Assembly: GCF_012396585.1 (NCBI RefSeq)
Contig: NZ_JAAXPR010000019.1
Span: 1-45,567 of the forward strand
Length of the DNA stretch: 45,567 bases
Direction of reading: 5' to 3'
DNA from: Streptococcus ovuberis
Lineage (GTDB): Bacteria; Bacillota; Bacilli; Lactobacillales; Streptococcaceae
The notes under the pieces: generated by a model
What the model saw: only the letters and a program-made list of their open reading frames with translations
What the model was told of the DNA's origin: nothing
The model's database searches: none
Made by a program: the position numbers and the translations under genes
In this document: one piece after another, positions 35,174 through 43,608 of the stretch
Layout of the letters: every line of letters begins with the position of its first letter
Numbering within the stretch: the stretch's first letter is position 1

Positions 35174-36866
35174 TGAATTCCACCCCCAACATTTCAAAAT
35201 TACTCTTGCCACTTGGGACCATCGGATAAACCCGCTCACGGTTTGAAATCGAGATTTCTACCAACATGGGAACATCCTCCATAAGTACCTCTAGATCCTT
35301 GACAATAGTCTCTGGATTAGTGAAGCGATGAGCCTTGACACCATAGGCCTGGGCTAGGAGCTGAAAATTAGGTTCTGCGTCAAAGGTCGACTCACTTCGG
35401 CGCTCATTATAGAAGGATTCTTGCCACTGGCGAACCATTCCTAAGGAGTGATTGTTCAATAAGATAATTTTTATTGGCAAACCATAGCCATTTAAAATGG
35501 CCATTTCTTGGTTGGTCATCTGGAAGCCCCCATCACCAACAAAAAGAATCACTTCCTTATCAGGATTAGCTAATTTAGCTCCGATGGCTGCTGGAATCCC
35601 AAATCCCATCGTCCCAAGCCCACCCGATGTCACAAGCTGACGGCCGTGTTTATAGGGATAATATTGGGCCGCCCACATCTGATGTTGACCAACATCCGTT
35701 ACTACAATCGCTTCTCCCTTGGTCAATTGACCAATCACCTCAATAACTTCCTGAGGCTGAATGAAGTCTGAAGACCTATGATACGGCTTCACGCGATTCT
35801 TGTTAAAGGTCACTTGCTTGATCCAAGCAGACGTGTCGACCTCAACTGTTTCTAGTTTCAGCAACCCCTCAAGCGCCTTCTTAGCATCACCCACAATAGG
35901 GATGTCTGCCCGAATGATTTTAGAAATCTCTGCCGGATCAATATCAATGTGCGCCACGAAAGCATCCTTGGCAAAGGTGGTGACATTTCCCGTCAAACGG
36001 TCATCAAATCGGGAGCCAAAATTAATCATGTAATCCGCTTCTGTTAGAGCCATGTTGGCCGCATAAGAACCATGCATCCCTCCCATGCCAAGATTCAAGG
36101 GATGATCATAAGGCATAACCCCTAAACCTAAGAGCGTGGTCACCACCGGTATCTGATAGCGTTCTGCAAAAAGGCGCAAACTATGCTCCCCACCAGCATA
36201 AGCGACACCTCCACCAGCTAAAATGACAGGTCTTTTAGCAGAAGGAAGCTGCTCCAGCAATCGTTTCAGTTGTAGGCCATTGGGCTCAACCGTTGGCTGG
36301 TAACTCGGTAAATCAAGAGTTGGATTCGTGACTTCCGTAACTTCCCGCTCCTGTATATCCTTTGGAATATCAATAACAACCGGCCCAGGCCGTCCTGTCG
36401 TTGCAATATGAATCGCCTCTGTAATCACCCTAGGGATATCTTCTGTATGGCGAATTTGATAATTGTACTTGGTGATTGGCATCGTCAAACCGACAATATC
36501 CGCCTCTTGGAAAGCATCTTTGCCAATGCCTGGCGTTGCGACCTGACCAGTAAAGACAAGCAAGGGGACACTATCTCCCATAGCGTCTGCAATTCCTGTG
36601 ATCGCATTGGTTGCGCCAGGACCAGAAGTGACTAGAGCGACCCCAATTTTTCCAGTTGATTTGGCATAACCTTCTGCCTCATGGAGAGAACCTTGTTCGT
36701 GCCTTGACAAGACGTGTTGAATGCCCTCAAATTGATAAATTGCATCATACAGTGGTAAAACAGCACCACCTGGATAACCGAAAATCGTATCAACACCCAG
36801 CGCTTGTAAGGTTTCAAGAACTAATTGCGAACCTTTCTTAGGCTCATCAAGCTTATATTTCGCCAT
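35166..36866 (-). CDS. ilvB: Acetolactate synthase large (catalytic) subunit IlvB
   Basis: 566 residues. This thiamine-diphosphate enzyme condenses pyruvate with pyruvate or 2-oxobutanoate, the first step of branched-chain amino acid synthesis. Seen: FGYPGGAVLPLYDAI with the downstream catalytic Glu in SRHEQGSLHEAEGYA, the FAD-binding middle domain (NFGSRFDDRLTGN), and the ThDP/Mg motif GDGGFQMTNQEMAILNGYGLPIKIILLNN. The anabolic type is indicated by the FAD region and the linked ilvN. ATG at 36866 with AAGGAGGG upstream; a CodY-like box lies in the promoter region. Confidence 0.95.
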   Translation of the reverse strand: MAKYKLDEPKKGSQLVLETLQALGVDTIFGYPGGAVLPLYDAIYQFEGIQHVLSRHEQGSLHEAEGYAKSTGKIGVALVTSGPGATNAITGIADAMGDSVPLLVFTGQVATPGIGKDAFQEADIVGLTMPITKYNYQIRHTEDIPRVITEAIHIATTGRPGPVVIDIPKDIQEREVTEVTNPTLDLPSYQPTVEPNGLQLKRLLEQLPSAKRPVILAGGGVAYAGGEHSLRLFAERYQIPVVTTLLGLGVMPYDHPLNLGMGGMHGSYAANMALTEADYMINFGSRFDDRLTGNVTTFAKDAFVAHIDIDPAEISKIIRADIPIVGDAKKALEGLLKLETVEVDTSAWIKQVTFNKNRVKPYHRSSDFIQPQEVIEVIGQLTKGEAIVVTDVGQHQMWAAQYYPYKHGRQLVTSGGLGTMGFGIPAAIGAKLANPDKEVILFVGDGGFQMTNQEMAILNGYGLPIKIILLNNHSLGMVRQWQESFYNERRSESTFDAEPNFQLLAQAYGVKAHRFTNPETIVKDLEVLMEDVPMLVEISISNRERVYPMVPSGKSNFEMLGVEFNA

Positions 36867-36891
36867 ATTCCCTCCTTTTCACTATTATCTA

Positions 36892-36906
36892 AACATTCTA
36901 AAACTT
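36892..36906. promoter_or_regulatory. Weak CodY-box candidate upstream of ilvB
   Basis: On the minus strand AAGTTTTAGAATGTT matches 11 of 15 CodY consensus positions. It lies just downstream of the likely -10 (TATCAT, paired with TTGCAT 16 bases upstream, about 36917-36944). ilvBNC is a classic CodY target in other Firmicutes. The 4 mismatches keep this tentative. Confidence 0.4.
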
Positions 36907-36962
36907 TCTTAATATGATATCATCTTTTCGAAAAAATGCAACTATTTTTTACCATTTTATAA

Positions 36963-36996
36963 GAAAAACTCCTCGCCCAATACAGGAGAGGAGTCT
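36963..36996 (-). terminator. Terminator of asp23-fakA
   Basis: On the minus strand ACTCCTC ... GAGGAGT (7 bp or more, loop about 13), followed by TTTTTC, just after the fakA stop. Confidence 0.8.
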
Positions 36997-37001
36997 TTAA
37001 A

Positions 37002-38660
37002 CTATTCGACACTAAATAAATAAGGGTAAACCGGCTGATCACCTTGATAGATTTCCACTTCTAAATCTTCAAATTTCTCTTGCAAGTGAGCCGCCAAATC
37101 GTGAACAAGTTCCTGATCCGCTCCCTCACCCAGATAAATAGTCACAATCTCACTATCTTCGTCTAACATGTGATCAAACGTGTCTGATAATGCCTTAGCT
37201 ATATCTGGCTCGGATACAACAATCTTACCGTCTACCATTCCAAGATGATCATTTTCATGAATTTCAAGGCCATCAATAGTGGTATCGCGCACAGCAGTTG
37301 TAATGCTACCACTAACCACCTGCTTCAAAGCTTGCGTCATGGCTTCAAAGTTAGCTTCAAGGGTCTTACTCGCATCAAAAGCCAAAAGACTCGTTAGCCC
37401 TTGCGGAATTGTCCGAGACGCCACAACGACAGTCGGTTGCTCTGCAACTTCTGCAGCTGCTTCGGCTGCCATCTGGATATTCTTGTTATTCGGCAAAAGA
37501 ATAATGTTCTTCGCATTTACTTCTTCAATCGCTTTGACAATATCCTCTGTCGATGGATTCATGGTCTGCCCACCGGAAATAACATAATCAACACCTTGAG
37601 CAGTAAAGATATCAGCCAGACCTTGTCCTGCTGAAACAGCAATAATGCCAAATTCTTTTTGAGGCCCAGCCGGAGTCGCCACACGCTCTACTTGAGCTTC
37701 ATGCTGCTCACGCATGTTGTCCACCTTAACCTTAACAAGGCTACCATATTTGAGCCCTTCTTGCATGACTAGTCCTGGGTCTTCTGTATGGACATGGACT
37801 TTAACGATTTCATCGTCGTTAACCACCAACAGGGAATCTCCTAATTGACTCAAATAGCCCTGAAATTCTTCGTAGTCAAATTCCTTAACATAGGTCGGTC
37901 CTTGACGCAGTGCTACCATAATTTCAGTACAGTAGCCAAAGGTAATGTCCTCTGTCGCCACATGGCCAACGACAGCCTTGTGATGCTCGGCATTAATCAT
38001 CTCACTCATCACAGCTGGCGTCACTTCAAAATCTTCTGAGGCGATGTATTCTCCTGTCAAAGCTGACAAGAAACCTTCATAGATGTACACAAGACCTTGA
38101 CCCCCTGAGTCAACGACACCGACTTCCTTCAAAACTGGCAAGAGGTCAGGTGTTTTCTTGAGCGCACGATTAGCACCATCAAGCGCTGCTCGCATCACTT
38201 CTACAGCATCGTCGGTTTCCTCGGCTTTTTTCAAAGCAGCAGTCGCGGCGCCACGAGAAACGGTCAAAATGGTCCCTTCTACAGGCTTCATAACCGCCTT
38301 ATAAGCGACTTCGACACCATTTTGAAAAGCACGAGCCAAGTCTTTACCATCGAGTTCTTCTTTATCACGAATCGCTTGACCAAATCCACGGAATAACTGA
38401 GATGTAATCACACCTGAGTTACCACGCGCTCCCATCAACAGACCTTTTGAGAGAATTTGTCCCACCTCTCCTACTGTTGACGCAGGCTTACTAGCGACTT
38501 CCTTAGCACCATTTGTAATGGTCATTCCCATATTGGTTCCTGTATCACCATCTGGCACTGGGAAAACATTTAACGAATTAACATAGTCTGCCTGTTTGTT
38601 CAGACGCGTTGATGCTGCCTGAACCATTTCTTGAAATAAACTGGTTGTGATTTTTGACAC
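37002..38660 (-). CDS. fakA: Fatty acid kinase catalytic subunit FakA (DAK phosphatase family)
   Basis: 552 residues from GTG 38660 (GGAGAG five bases upstream). FakA phosphorylates fatty acids bound to a FakB (DegV) partner for entry into phospholipid synthesis. Seen: the N-terminal DhaL-like ATP domain with NVFPVPDGDTGTNMG (31-45) supplying the Mg-binding Asp residues, GARGNSGVITSQLFRG, VDSGGQGLVYIYEG, and the C-terminal domain with KVHVHTEDPG and LPNNKNIQMAAEAA. It starts 2 bases after asp23, a pairing conserved in Firmicutes. FakB is not in this window. Confidence 0.93.
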   Translation of the reverse strand: MSKITTSLFQEMVQAASTRLNKQADYVNSLNVFPVPDGDTGTNMGMTITNGAKEVASKPASTVGEVGQILSKGLLMGARGNSGVITSQLFRGFGQAIRDKEELDGKDLARAFQNGVEVAYKAVMKPVEGTILTVSRGAATAALKKAEETDDAVEVMRAALDGANRALKKTPDLLPVLKEVGVVDSGGQGLVYIYEGFLSALTGEYIASEDFEVTPAVMSEMINAEHHKAVVGHVATEDITFGYCTEIMVALRQGPTYVKEFDYEEFQGYLSQLGDSLLVVNDDEIVKVHVHTEDPGLVMQEGLKYGSLVKVKVDNMREQHEAQVERVATPAGPQKEFGIIAVSAGQGLADIFTAQGVDYVISGGQTMNPSTEDIVKAIEEVNAKNIILLPNNKNIQMAAEAAAEVAEQPTVVVASRTIPQGLTSLLAFDASKTLEANFEAMTQALKQVVSGSITTAVRDTTIDGLEIHENDHLGMVDGKIVVSEPDIAKALSDTFDHMLDEDSEIVTIYLGEGADQELVHDLAAHLQEKFEDLEVEIYQGDQPVYPYLFSVE

Positions 38661-38662
38661 GA

Positions 38663-39028
38663 TTACTCTCCTACGACCTTGATATTTTGAACAAAGACAT
38701 TGACTGTCTCAGCTGAAATCCCTAAATGATTTTGCAAGTGAAACTTGACACTTTCTTGAATATTCTTAGAAACCTCACTAATCTTAACACCATAGCTCAT
38801 CACCGTGTAGACATCAACTGCAATACGGCCTTCTTCATCAGTCTTGATCACCACACCCTTGGCATAGTTTTCACGGCGCAACAGGGCATTAAAATTATCC
38901 TTAATAGCTGCCTTACTGGCCATCCCAACAACACCAAAAATCTCTGTTGTCGCAGAGCCAACAACAGTCGCAATGACATCATCTGTCAATTCGATTTGAC
39001 CATCTTTTGTGTTAATCTTTACAGTCAT
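38663..39028 (-). CDS. Asp23/Gls24 family envelope stress protein
   Basis: 121 residues, Asp23 (DUF322) family. Members accumulate at the membrane or in stress; the exact biochemical role is unknown. Seen: ELTDDVIATVVGSATTEIFGVVGMASK and VDVYTVMSYGVKISEVSKNIQESVKFHL. No membrane segment. It is cotranscribed with fakA (2-base gap) from a promoter at 39058-39086. Confidence 0.92.
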   Translation of the reverse strand: MTVKINTKDGQIELTDDVIATVVGSATTEIFGVVGMASKAAIKDNFNALLRRENYAKGVVIKTDEEGRIAVDVYTVMSYGVKISEVSKNIQESVKFHLQNHLGISAETVNVFVQNIKVVGE

Positions 39029-39057
39029 TTTTACTACCTCATTTAGTCTGATACTTC

Positions 39058-39086
39058 ATTTTACCATATTTAGGAGCAAGTGTAAA
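39058..39086 (-). promoter_or_regulatory. asp23-fakA promoter
   Basis: On the minus strand -35 TTTACA (39081-39086), a 17-base spacer and -10 TAAAAT (39058-39063) with TGG just before it. Confidence 0.8.
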
Positions 39087-39176
39087 AATTAAGCCTGCAA
39101 AATATGGCCGTTACAGGCAAAGTGTTGGCTATCTCCTCATGTCTATAAACAGACTAACTCGCTAATCTCAGAACAC

Positions 39177-39206
39177 AAAAAAACAGCCTCACGGCCGTTT
39201 TTTTAA
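39177..39206. terminator. rpmB terminator
   Basis: Short GC stem ACGGCC / GGCTGT (one G-U) flanked by A7 and T7 runs on both sides. The first U-run overlaps the rpmB stop codon. It can act on both strands. Confidence 0.8.
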
Positions 39207-39391
39207 ACGCGTTCAACTTTACCAGATTTAAGCGCACGAGCTGAAGCCCAAACTTTTTTTGGTTTGCCATCAATAAGGACAGTCACTTTTTGAAGGTTTG
39301 GTTTCACTGTACGTTTGGTTTGGTTCATAGCATGCGAACGGTTGTTGCCTGATACAGTCTTACGACCTGTAAAATAACATACTTTAGCCAT
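39203..39391 (-). CDS. rpmB: 50S ribosomal protein L28
   Basis: 62 residues, standard length for Firmicutes. Begins [24 protein letters not shown], with the conserved SHAMN and the C-terminal [17 protein letters not shown]. It lacks the CxxC zinc pairs found in some L28 paralogues, so it is the zinc-independent form. It is monocistronic, with a clear promoter upstream and a terminator at the stop codon; the ATG has GGAGG upstream. Confidence 0.96.
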   Translation of the reverse strand: MAKVCYFTGRKTVSGNNRSHAMNQTKRTVKPNLQKVTVLIDGKPKKVWASARALKSGKVERV

Positions 39392-39448
39392 TTTGTATTT
39401 CCTCCTACGTAGTCTATATAAGGATGTGCTAGCACCACATACTTACAC

Positions 39449-39477
39449 AGTATATCAGATTACCGATCATTTAGCAA
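39449..39477 (-). promoter_or_regulatory. rpmB promoter
   Basis: On the minus strand -35 TTGCTA (39472-39477), a 17-base spacer and -10 TATACT (39449-39454). Confidence 0.78.
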
Positions 39478-39828
39478 GTGGGTTTTCTTAATATTTTACG
39501 AGAAAGTGCAACTCACTTAAAGAAAACGCATGCAAAAAAACAGTTGACCCTTTTCTATTTTAGAGTCTCTCCAGACCGTCTCCTTAAAGGGCTTCCCTTT
39601 AATAGGCATTCAATGTTTCATCATCCCAAACAATCCGAATTAGCGTCATCAAATAAAGCCAGACCAACACGTTATATGTACTGATAGAGCAAGTTAGCAC
39701 TTGGTCAACTGCCCCCTAACATGGTAGTCTGCCTAAAAATTTGATTTCCACTGTTAGACCAATAAACCTTTGCTCGATAGCCATTCGTTTGGAGTGTCAT
39801 TTAGGGTAAATCTTCTTTAAACGACAAC
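39478..39828. other. Gene-free spacer between rpmB and fba
   Basis: About 350 bases. The one open frame on the plus strand (39478-39684, 68 codons) has no ribosome site and a composition unlike a protein. A TTGACC hexamer near 39542 has no matching -10. I see nothing else that can be supported. Confidence 0.5.
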
Positions 39829-39859
39829 AAAAAGAGCTTCCAGTAGGAAACCCTTTTTT
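39829..39859 (-). terminator. Terminator of fba
   Basis: On the minus strand GGGTTTCC-TACT-GGAAGCTC, 8 pairs including two G-U, followed by TTTTTG. Confidence 0.75.
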
Positions 39860-39866
39860 AGTCTCA

Positions 39867-40748
39867 TTACGCTTTGTTAGCTGAACCGAAAACGTCGATG
39901 CGCTCTTCTACCATACCTTGAACAGCTTTCACGCCATCTGCAAGGAATTTACGTGGATCGAAGAGTTTTTTCTTATCGTACTCAGCTTTGTTAGCAGAGT
40001 AGTCCGCTGCAAATTTAAGCGTCGCTTCTGTAAAGGCAATTTGTCCTTCAGTGTTCACGTTAACTTTAGCCACACCAAGACGGATTGCTTCTTGGATTTG
40101 CTCGTCAGGGATACCTGAACCACCGTGGAGAACGATTGGCGTGCCAGGGATGGCTTCTGTCAATTTCTTCAAGTGTTCAAGGTCAAGACCTTCCCAGTTT
40201 TCTGGGTATGGACCGTGGATGTTACCGATACCAGCTGCCAAGAAGTCAATACCAGTTTCAACCATAGCGATAGCATCTTCGATTGGAGCGAGTTCGCCCT
40301 TACCAACGATACCGTCTTCTTCACCACCGATAGTACCAACTTCAGCTTCTACTGAGATACCTTTTGCGTGAGCCAATGCAACAACTTCACGTGCTTTTTC
40401 AAGGTTTTCCTCAACCGGAAGATGTGAACCGTCAAACATGATAGACGTGTAGCCCACTTCGATACACTCAAGAGAGTCCTCATAGTGACCGTGGTCTAGG
40501 TGAATCGCAACTGGTACAGTAATATTCATAGACTCGATCAAGTTTGCAATCAGGTTGCGAGCAACCTTGTAACCACCCATATATTTTGCCGCACCCATAG
40601 AAGTTTGGATAAGGATTGGCGCTTGTTTGGCTTCTGCTGCACGCAAGATAGCCTGAGTCCACTCAAGGTTGTTGGTATTAAATCCGCCGACAGCGTAGCC
40701 GTTCTCACGCGCTGCTTTGACAAATTCTGCTGCTGAAACTAATGGCAT
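39867..40748 (-). CDS. fba: Class II fructose-bisphosphate aldolase
   Basis: 293 residues, zinc-dependent aldolase of glycolysis, cleaving fructose 1,6-bisphosphate to dihydroxyacetone phosphate and glyceraldehyde 3-phosphate. Seen: the zinc/active-site motif HLDHGHYED (83-91), EAEVGTIGGEEDG, GNIHGPYPENWEGL and the phosphate-binding VLHGGSGIPDEQI. ATG at 40748 with AAAGGAGG upstream. Monocistronic with a strong extended -10 promoter. Confidence 0.96.
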   Translation of the reverse strand: MPLVSAAEFVKAARENGYAVGGFNTNNLEWTQAILRAAEAKQAPILIQTSMGAAKYMGGYKVARNLIANLIESMNITVPVAIHLDHGHYEDSLECIEVGYTSIMFDGSHLPVEENLEKAREVVALAHAKGISVEAEVGTIGGEEDGIVGKGELAPIEDAIAMVETGIDFLAAGIGNIHGPYPENWEGLDLEHLKKLTEAIPGTPIVLHGGSGIPDEQIQEAIRLGVAKVNVNTEGQIAFTEATLKFAADYSANKAEYDKKKLFDPRKFLADGVKAVQGMVEERIDVFGSANKA

Positions 40749-40791
40749 GTTATAGCCTCCTTTATTTTTTGGGGTTTTCCCATACGTATCT

Positions 40792-40800
40792 ATTTTACCA
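40792..40800 (-). promoter_or_regulatory. fba promoter (extended -10)
   Basis: On the minus strand TGGTAAAAT (hexamer 40792-40797), about 45 bases before the ATG. No strong -35. Confidence 0.65.
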
Positions 40801-40906
40801 CTTTTTTTCGAAAAATGCTAGCTGAATTTTTAACTGATTGTTCAATTTTTCACAGATTTTCAGAAAAAGCGATTATGATACCTAAGGCCGAATCTTCTTT
40901 ATAGGC

Positions 40907-41875
40907 CTACTTAGCATACTCTTTCACATCGTCCAGCATCAGTTGAGTAGATTCAAGACCTCCTCCACTGAGGTACCAGAGATCGGCTGTTAAATGGATA
41001 ATCCCATTATTTTTACCGGCATTTGTCGCTTGGACCAATTCATTTCTAAGAATCGCCTCATTGCTCGAATTGTCACCGCCGATGGCCACTGTTCGATTCA
41101 AGACAAAAATCAAGTCTGGATTAATCTCACGAATGCCTTCAAAACTAATTTCTTGACCATGGCGAGACTCTTCAATCTTGGCATCCGTTGGATGGAATCC
41201 AAGAGTATGATACAAGAAGGCAAAACGCGAGTTTGCTCCGTTAATGGCCATATTTCCTTCATTTAAGACCATAGCAAGAGCTTTTTTGTCCGACTGTTGA
41301 TTGAGTGCAGCTAGCTCTTGAATTTGTGTTTCCAGATTTGCCAACTGCTTATCTGCTTCTGCTACAGCTTCTTCTCCAAAGATGGTCGCTAAGCTAGCTA
41401 TATTTTCTTTTACCGATTGCCAATAATTAGCATTGTCCGTTTCAAAAATAATGGTTGGTGCAATCTCTTGGAACTGTTCTAAGTATTCAGCGGTTCGACC
41501 AGAGGCGATAATCACATCTGGTTTTAAAGCTGCAATAGCTTCTAAATCCGGTTCCTTCATATTGCCGACACCAGCCCTATCTGCAAATTCTGACAGGTAA
41601 GTCGGTAGGCCTTGGGTAGGTAGACCAACTATCCTTTCTTCTTTCCCCAAGGCTCGAATAGTATCCACAGCTCCCAAATCGAAGGAGACAATTTTTTTAG
41701 GATTAACCGGGATCGTCGCATCGCCAATCCTTACTTCTGTCGTAGAAGCTTGTTTTGAAGCAGACGTATTTGTTTTGTCATCTTTAACGGATTGGTTTCC
41801 ACACGCAACTAACACCAAAGCCATTACAAGTGTCACGAAAGACCACAGAGCTGTTTTTCCATATTTTTTCATCAT
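40907..41875 (-). CDS. Ferric-siderophore-binding lipoprotein (FatB/YclQ type)
   Basis: 322 residues, class III (TroA/FhuD-like) periplasmic-binding fold. Seen: a lipoprotein signal with lipobox LVAC (Cys at about 25), a Ser/Thr/Lys linker, then VRIGDATIPVNPKKIVSFDLGAVDTIRALG, PDVIIASGRTAEYLEQFQEIAPTIIFET and a C-terminal lobe with PDLIFVLNR. It is the last gene of a four-gene importer with the order permease-permease-ATPase-binding protein, as in the yclNOPQ and ceuBCDE systems for petrobactin or enterobactin-like ligands. The exact ligand cannot be deduced; haem is less likely. No siderophore biosynthesis genes are nearby, so it presumably takes up foreign siderophores. Confidence 0.85.
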   Translation of the reverse strand: MMKKYGKTALWSFVTLVMALVLVACGNQSVKDDKTNTSASKQASTTEVRIGDATIPVNPKKIVSFDLGAVDTIRALGKEERIVGLPTQGLPTYLSEFADRAGVGNMKEPDLEAIAALKPDVIIASGRTAEYLEQFQEIAPTIIFETDNANYWQSVKENIASLATIFGEEAVAEADKQLANLETQIQELAALNQQSDKKALAMVLNEGNMAINGANSRFAFLYHTLGFHPTDAKIEESRHGQEISFEGIREINPDLIFVLNRTVAIGGDNSSNEAILRNELVQATNAGKNNGIIHLTADLWYLSGGGLESTQLMLDDVKEYAK

Positions 41876-41893
41876 ACATTTCCTTTTCTATTT

Positions 41894-42643
41894 TTAATAT
41901 ACACAAACTTGTTTGCCATCCACCTCAACTAATGTGACCGACATATCATATAGGGCATCCAGTACCTCCTTTTTCATGACATCCCTTGTCTTCCCTTTGA
42001 CAAATACTTCTCCTTCTTTAAAAGCCACGATTTCGTCTGCAAAACGACTGGCCATGTTGATATCATGGATCACCATGACAATTGTTTTGCCTAATTGATC
42101 CACTAACTGACGTAGCGTCATCATAATGGCTAAACTCTGTTTCATATCCAAATTATTTAATGGTTCATCTAAGAAAATTAGCTCCGTGTCTTGTGCTAGT
42201 ACCATCGCAATGAATACACGCTGGAGTTGCCCACCAGACAAGGTATGAATATAGCGTTTGCGTTCAGCCTCTAATCCTAGATAAAGGAGAGCCTCTTGAA
42301 TCTTTTCCTCATCCTTAGCCGTTAACCGATTGCCACTGTGGGGATAACGCCCAAAGCTCACCAATTCTTCAACTGTTAATTTGGTTTGAAACGAGTGGGA
42401 TTGCTTCAGCAAGGATAACTCCTTAGCCAACGCATTGGTGTCCCAGCTCTCTACCTCCTGCCCCTTAATCCAGATATACCCAGAATCCTTAGCTATCAAC
42501 CGACTCATTGTACTGACAAGGGTTGATTTCCCTGCCCCATTTGGTCCTATAAATGCTGTAAAACTAGCTGGAGTAATCTCTAAAGAGACTTCCTTTAGGA
42601 CTTCTTCTTTTTTAAACCGTTTCGAAACCTTATCTAGCTGCAT
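41894..42643 (-). CDS. Iron-siderophore ABC transporter ATPase
   Basis: 249 residues from ATG 42643, whose A is shared with the stop of the preceding permease (TGATG). A GTG one codon earlier is the alternative. Seen: Walker A GPNGAGKST, Q-loop LLKQSHS, signature LSGGQLQR, Walker B LIFLDEPLNNLDM and switch His in MVIHDINMASRF, as in FepC/FhuC/YclP. It energises the two FecCD permeases upstream. Confidence 0.9.
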   Translation of the reverse strand: MQLDKVSKRFKKEEVLKEVSLEITPASFTAFIGPNGAGKSTLVSTMSRLIAKDSGYIWIKGQEVESWDTNALAKELSLLKQSHSFQTKLTVEELVSFGRYPHSGNRLTAKDEEKIQEALLYLGLEAERKRYIHTLSGGQLQRVFIAMVLAQDTELIFLDEPLNNLDMKQSLAIMMTLRQLVDQLGKTIVMVIHDINMASRFADEIVAFKEGEVFVKGKTRDVMKKEVLDALYDMSVTLVEVDGKQVCVY

Positions 42644-43608
42644 CACTGTTTCCCCTCTCTAAAAATAACCGCAAAGAAGAGAGCACCCCCTAACCATTCA
42701 ATAACCATGCTACTATTAACCCGATAGCCAAACAACCGTTCCACCAAAAACTGTCCCACTAGCAAAAGCAGAAAACCCACTAAAGCAGATATAATGAACA
42801 AATAGTGATGCCGGTAGGTCTGGGAAATCTGATAGCTAATATTGGAGGCTAAAAAGCCAATATAGGTTAAGGGCCCAACTAAAGCAGTTAAAATTGCTAC
42901 GATTAGCACCATTAGCCAAAGTAGCCATTTTTCCTCTCTTTGAACATCCACCCCTAGCAATACCGCGTTGTCTCTTCCAAGATGAAGAACATCCAGGACG
43001 GCAGCTTTTTTCCAGACCAATATTAAGATAAGCGCTAGAAGAACAGCCCCTAATCCTAAAATGGGGCGATTAATCCTCTGAAAACTTGGAAACAAGCGCG
43101 CCTGTAATTGGTCATATTCATTTGGATCCATCGTCACCTGTAAAAAGGTCGATAACTGTCGAAAAAGAGTCCCTAGTGACATGCAAACCAGGAGAAACCT
43201 TACCATTCCTTGCCTAGACAAAGAGCTCAATACTGGTTGCAGAAGGAGAAAAAAAACACTTTGAAGAGTAATCAATAGCAGAAAAGATAGCAAGGGATGC
43301 AAAATAGACTGTCCAAATAAGCGCCAAGAAAACCAGTAAAACATCGTCAACAAGAGAATATAGAATGACTCTAATCCAAGAACACCTGGAGTGAGAAGCC
43401 GATTCCCCGTAATGGTTTGAAAACTAATGCTACTGACCCCAATTCCCGTCGCAACTAGTAGGTAAACCAAAAGCTTTTGCCCTCTTGCCTTGACAGCATA
43501 GGCCGTCAGGGATTGGCCCAACGGTAAACAATAGAGACAAACCCCCACGATTACCAAGGCCACTAAAACGAGAAGCCGTTTTTTCAGCTGGTCCGTTTCC
43601 TCAGTCAT
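42643..43608 (-). CDS. Iron-siderophore ABC transporter permease 2 (FecCD family)
   Basis: 321 residues from ATG 43608 (MTEETDQLKKRLL), which has GGGAGGGG upstream; the open frame before it lies inside permease 1. FecCD/BtuC family with about eight to ten membrane helices. Seen: GIGVSSISFQTITGNRLLTPGVLGLESFYIL and GPLTYIGFLASNISYQI (the ATPase-coupling region). It overlaps permease 1 by 8 bases and the ATPase by 1. Confidence 0.9.
   Translation of the reverse strand: MTEETDQLKKRLLVLVALVIVGVCLYCLPLGQSLTAYAVKARGQKLLVYLLVATGIGVSSISFQTITGNRLLTPGVLGLESFYILLLTMFYWFSWRLFGQSILHPLLSFLLLITLQSVFFLLLQPVLSSLSRQGMVRFLLVCMSLGTLFRQLSTFLQVTMDPNEYDQLQARLFPSFQRINRPILGLGAVLLALILILVWKKAAVLDVLHLGRDNAVLLGVDVQREEKWLLWLMVLIVAILTALVGPLTYIGFLASNISYQISQTYRHHYLFIISALVGFLLLLVGQFLVERLFGYRVNSSMVIEWLGGALFFAVIFREGKQ

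Noticed and set aside
36867..37001. T-box riboswitch or leader-peptide attenuator before ilvB
   Set aside because: The region is only 135 bases, lacks the T-box consensus and any run of Ile/Val/Leu codons; the hairpin in it belongs to the fakA terminator.
39478..39684. 68-codon open frame between rpmB and fba
   Set aside because: No ribosome site, starts inside the rpmB promoter region, and the sequence has no protein character.
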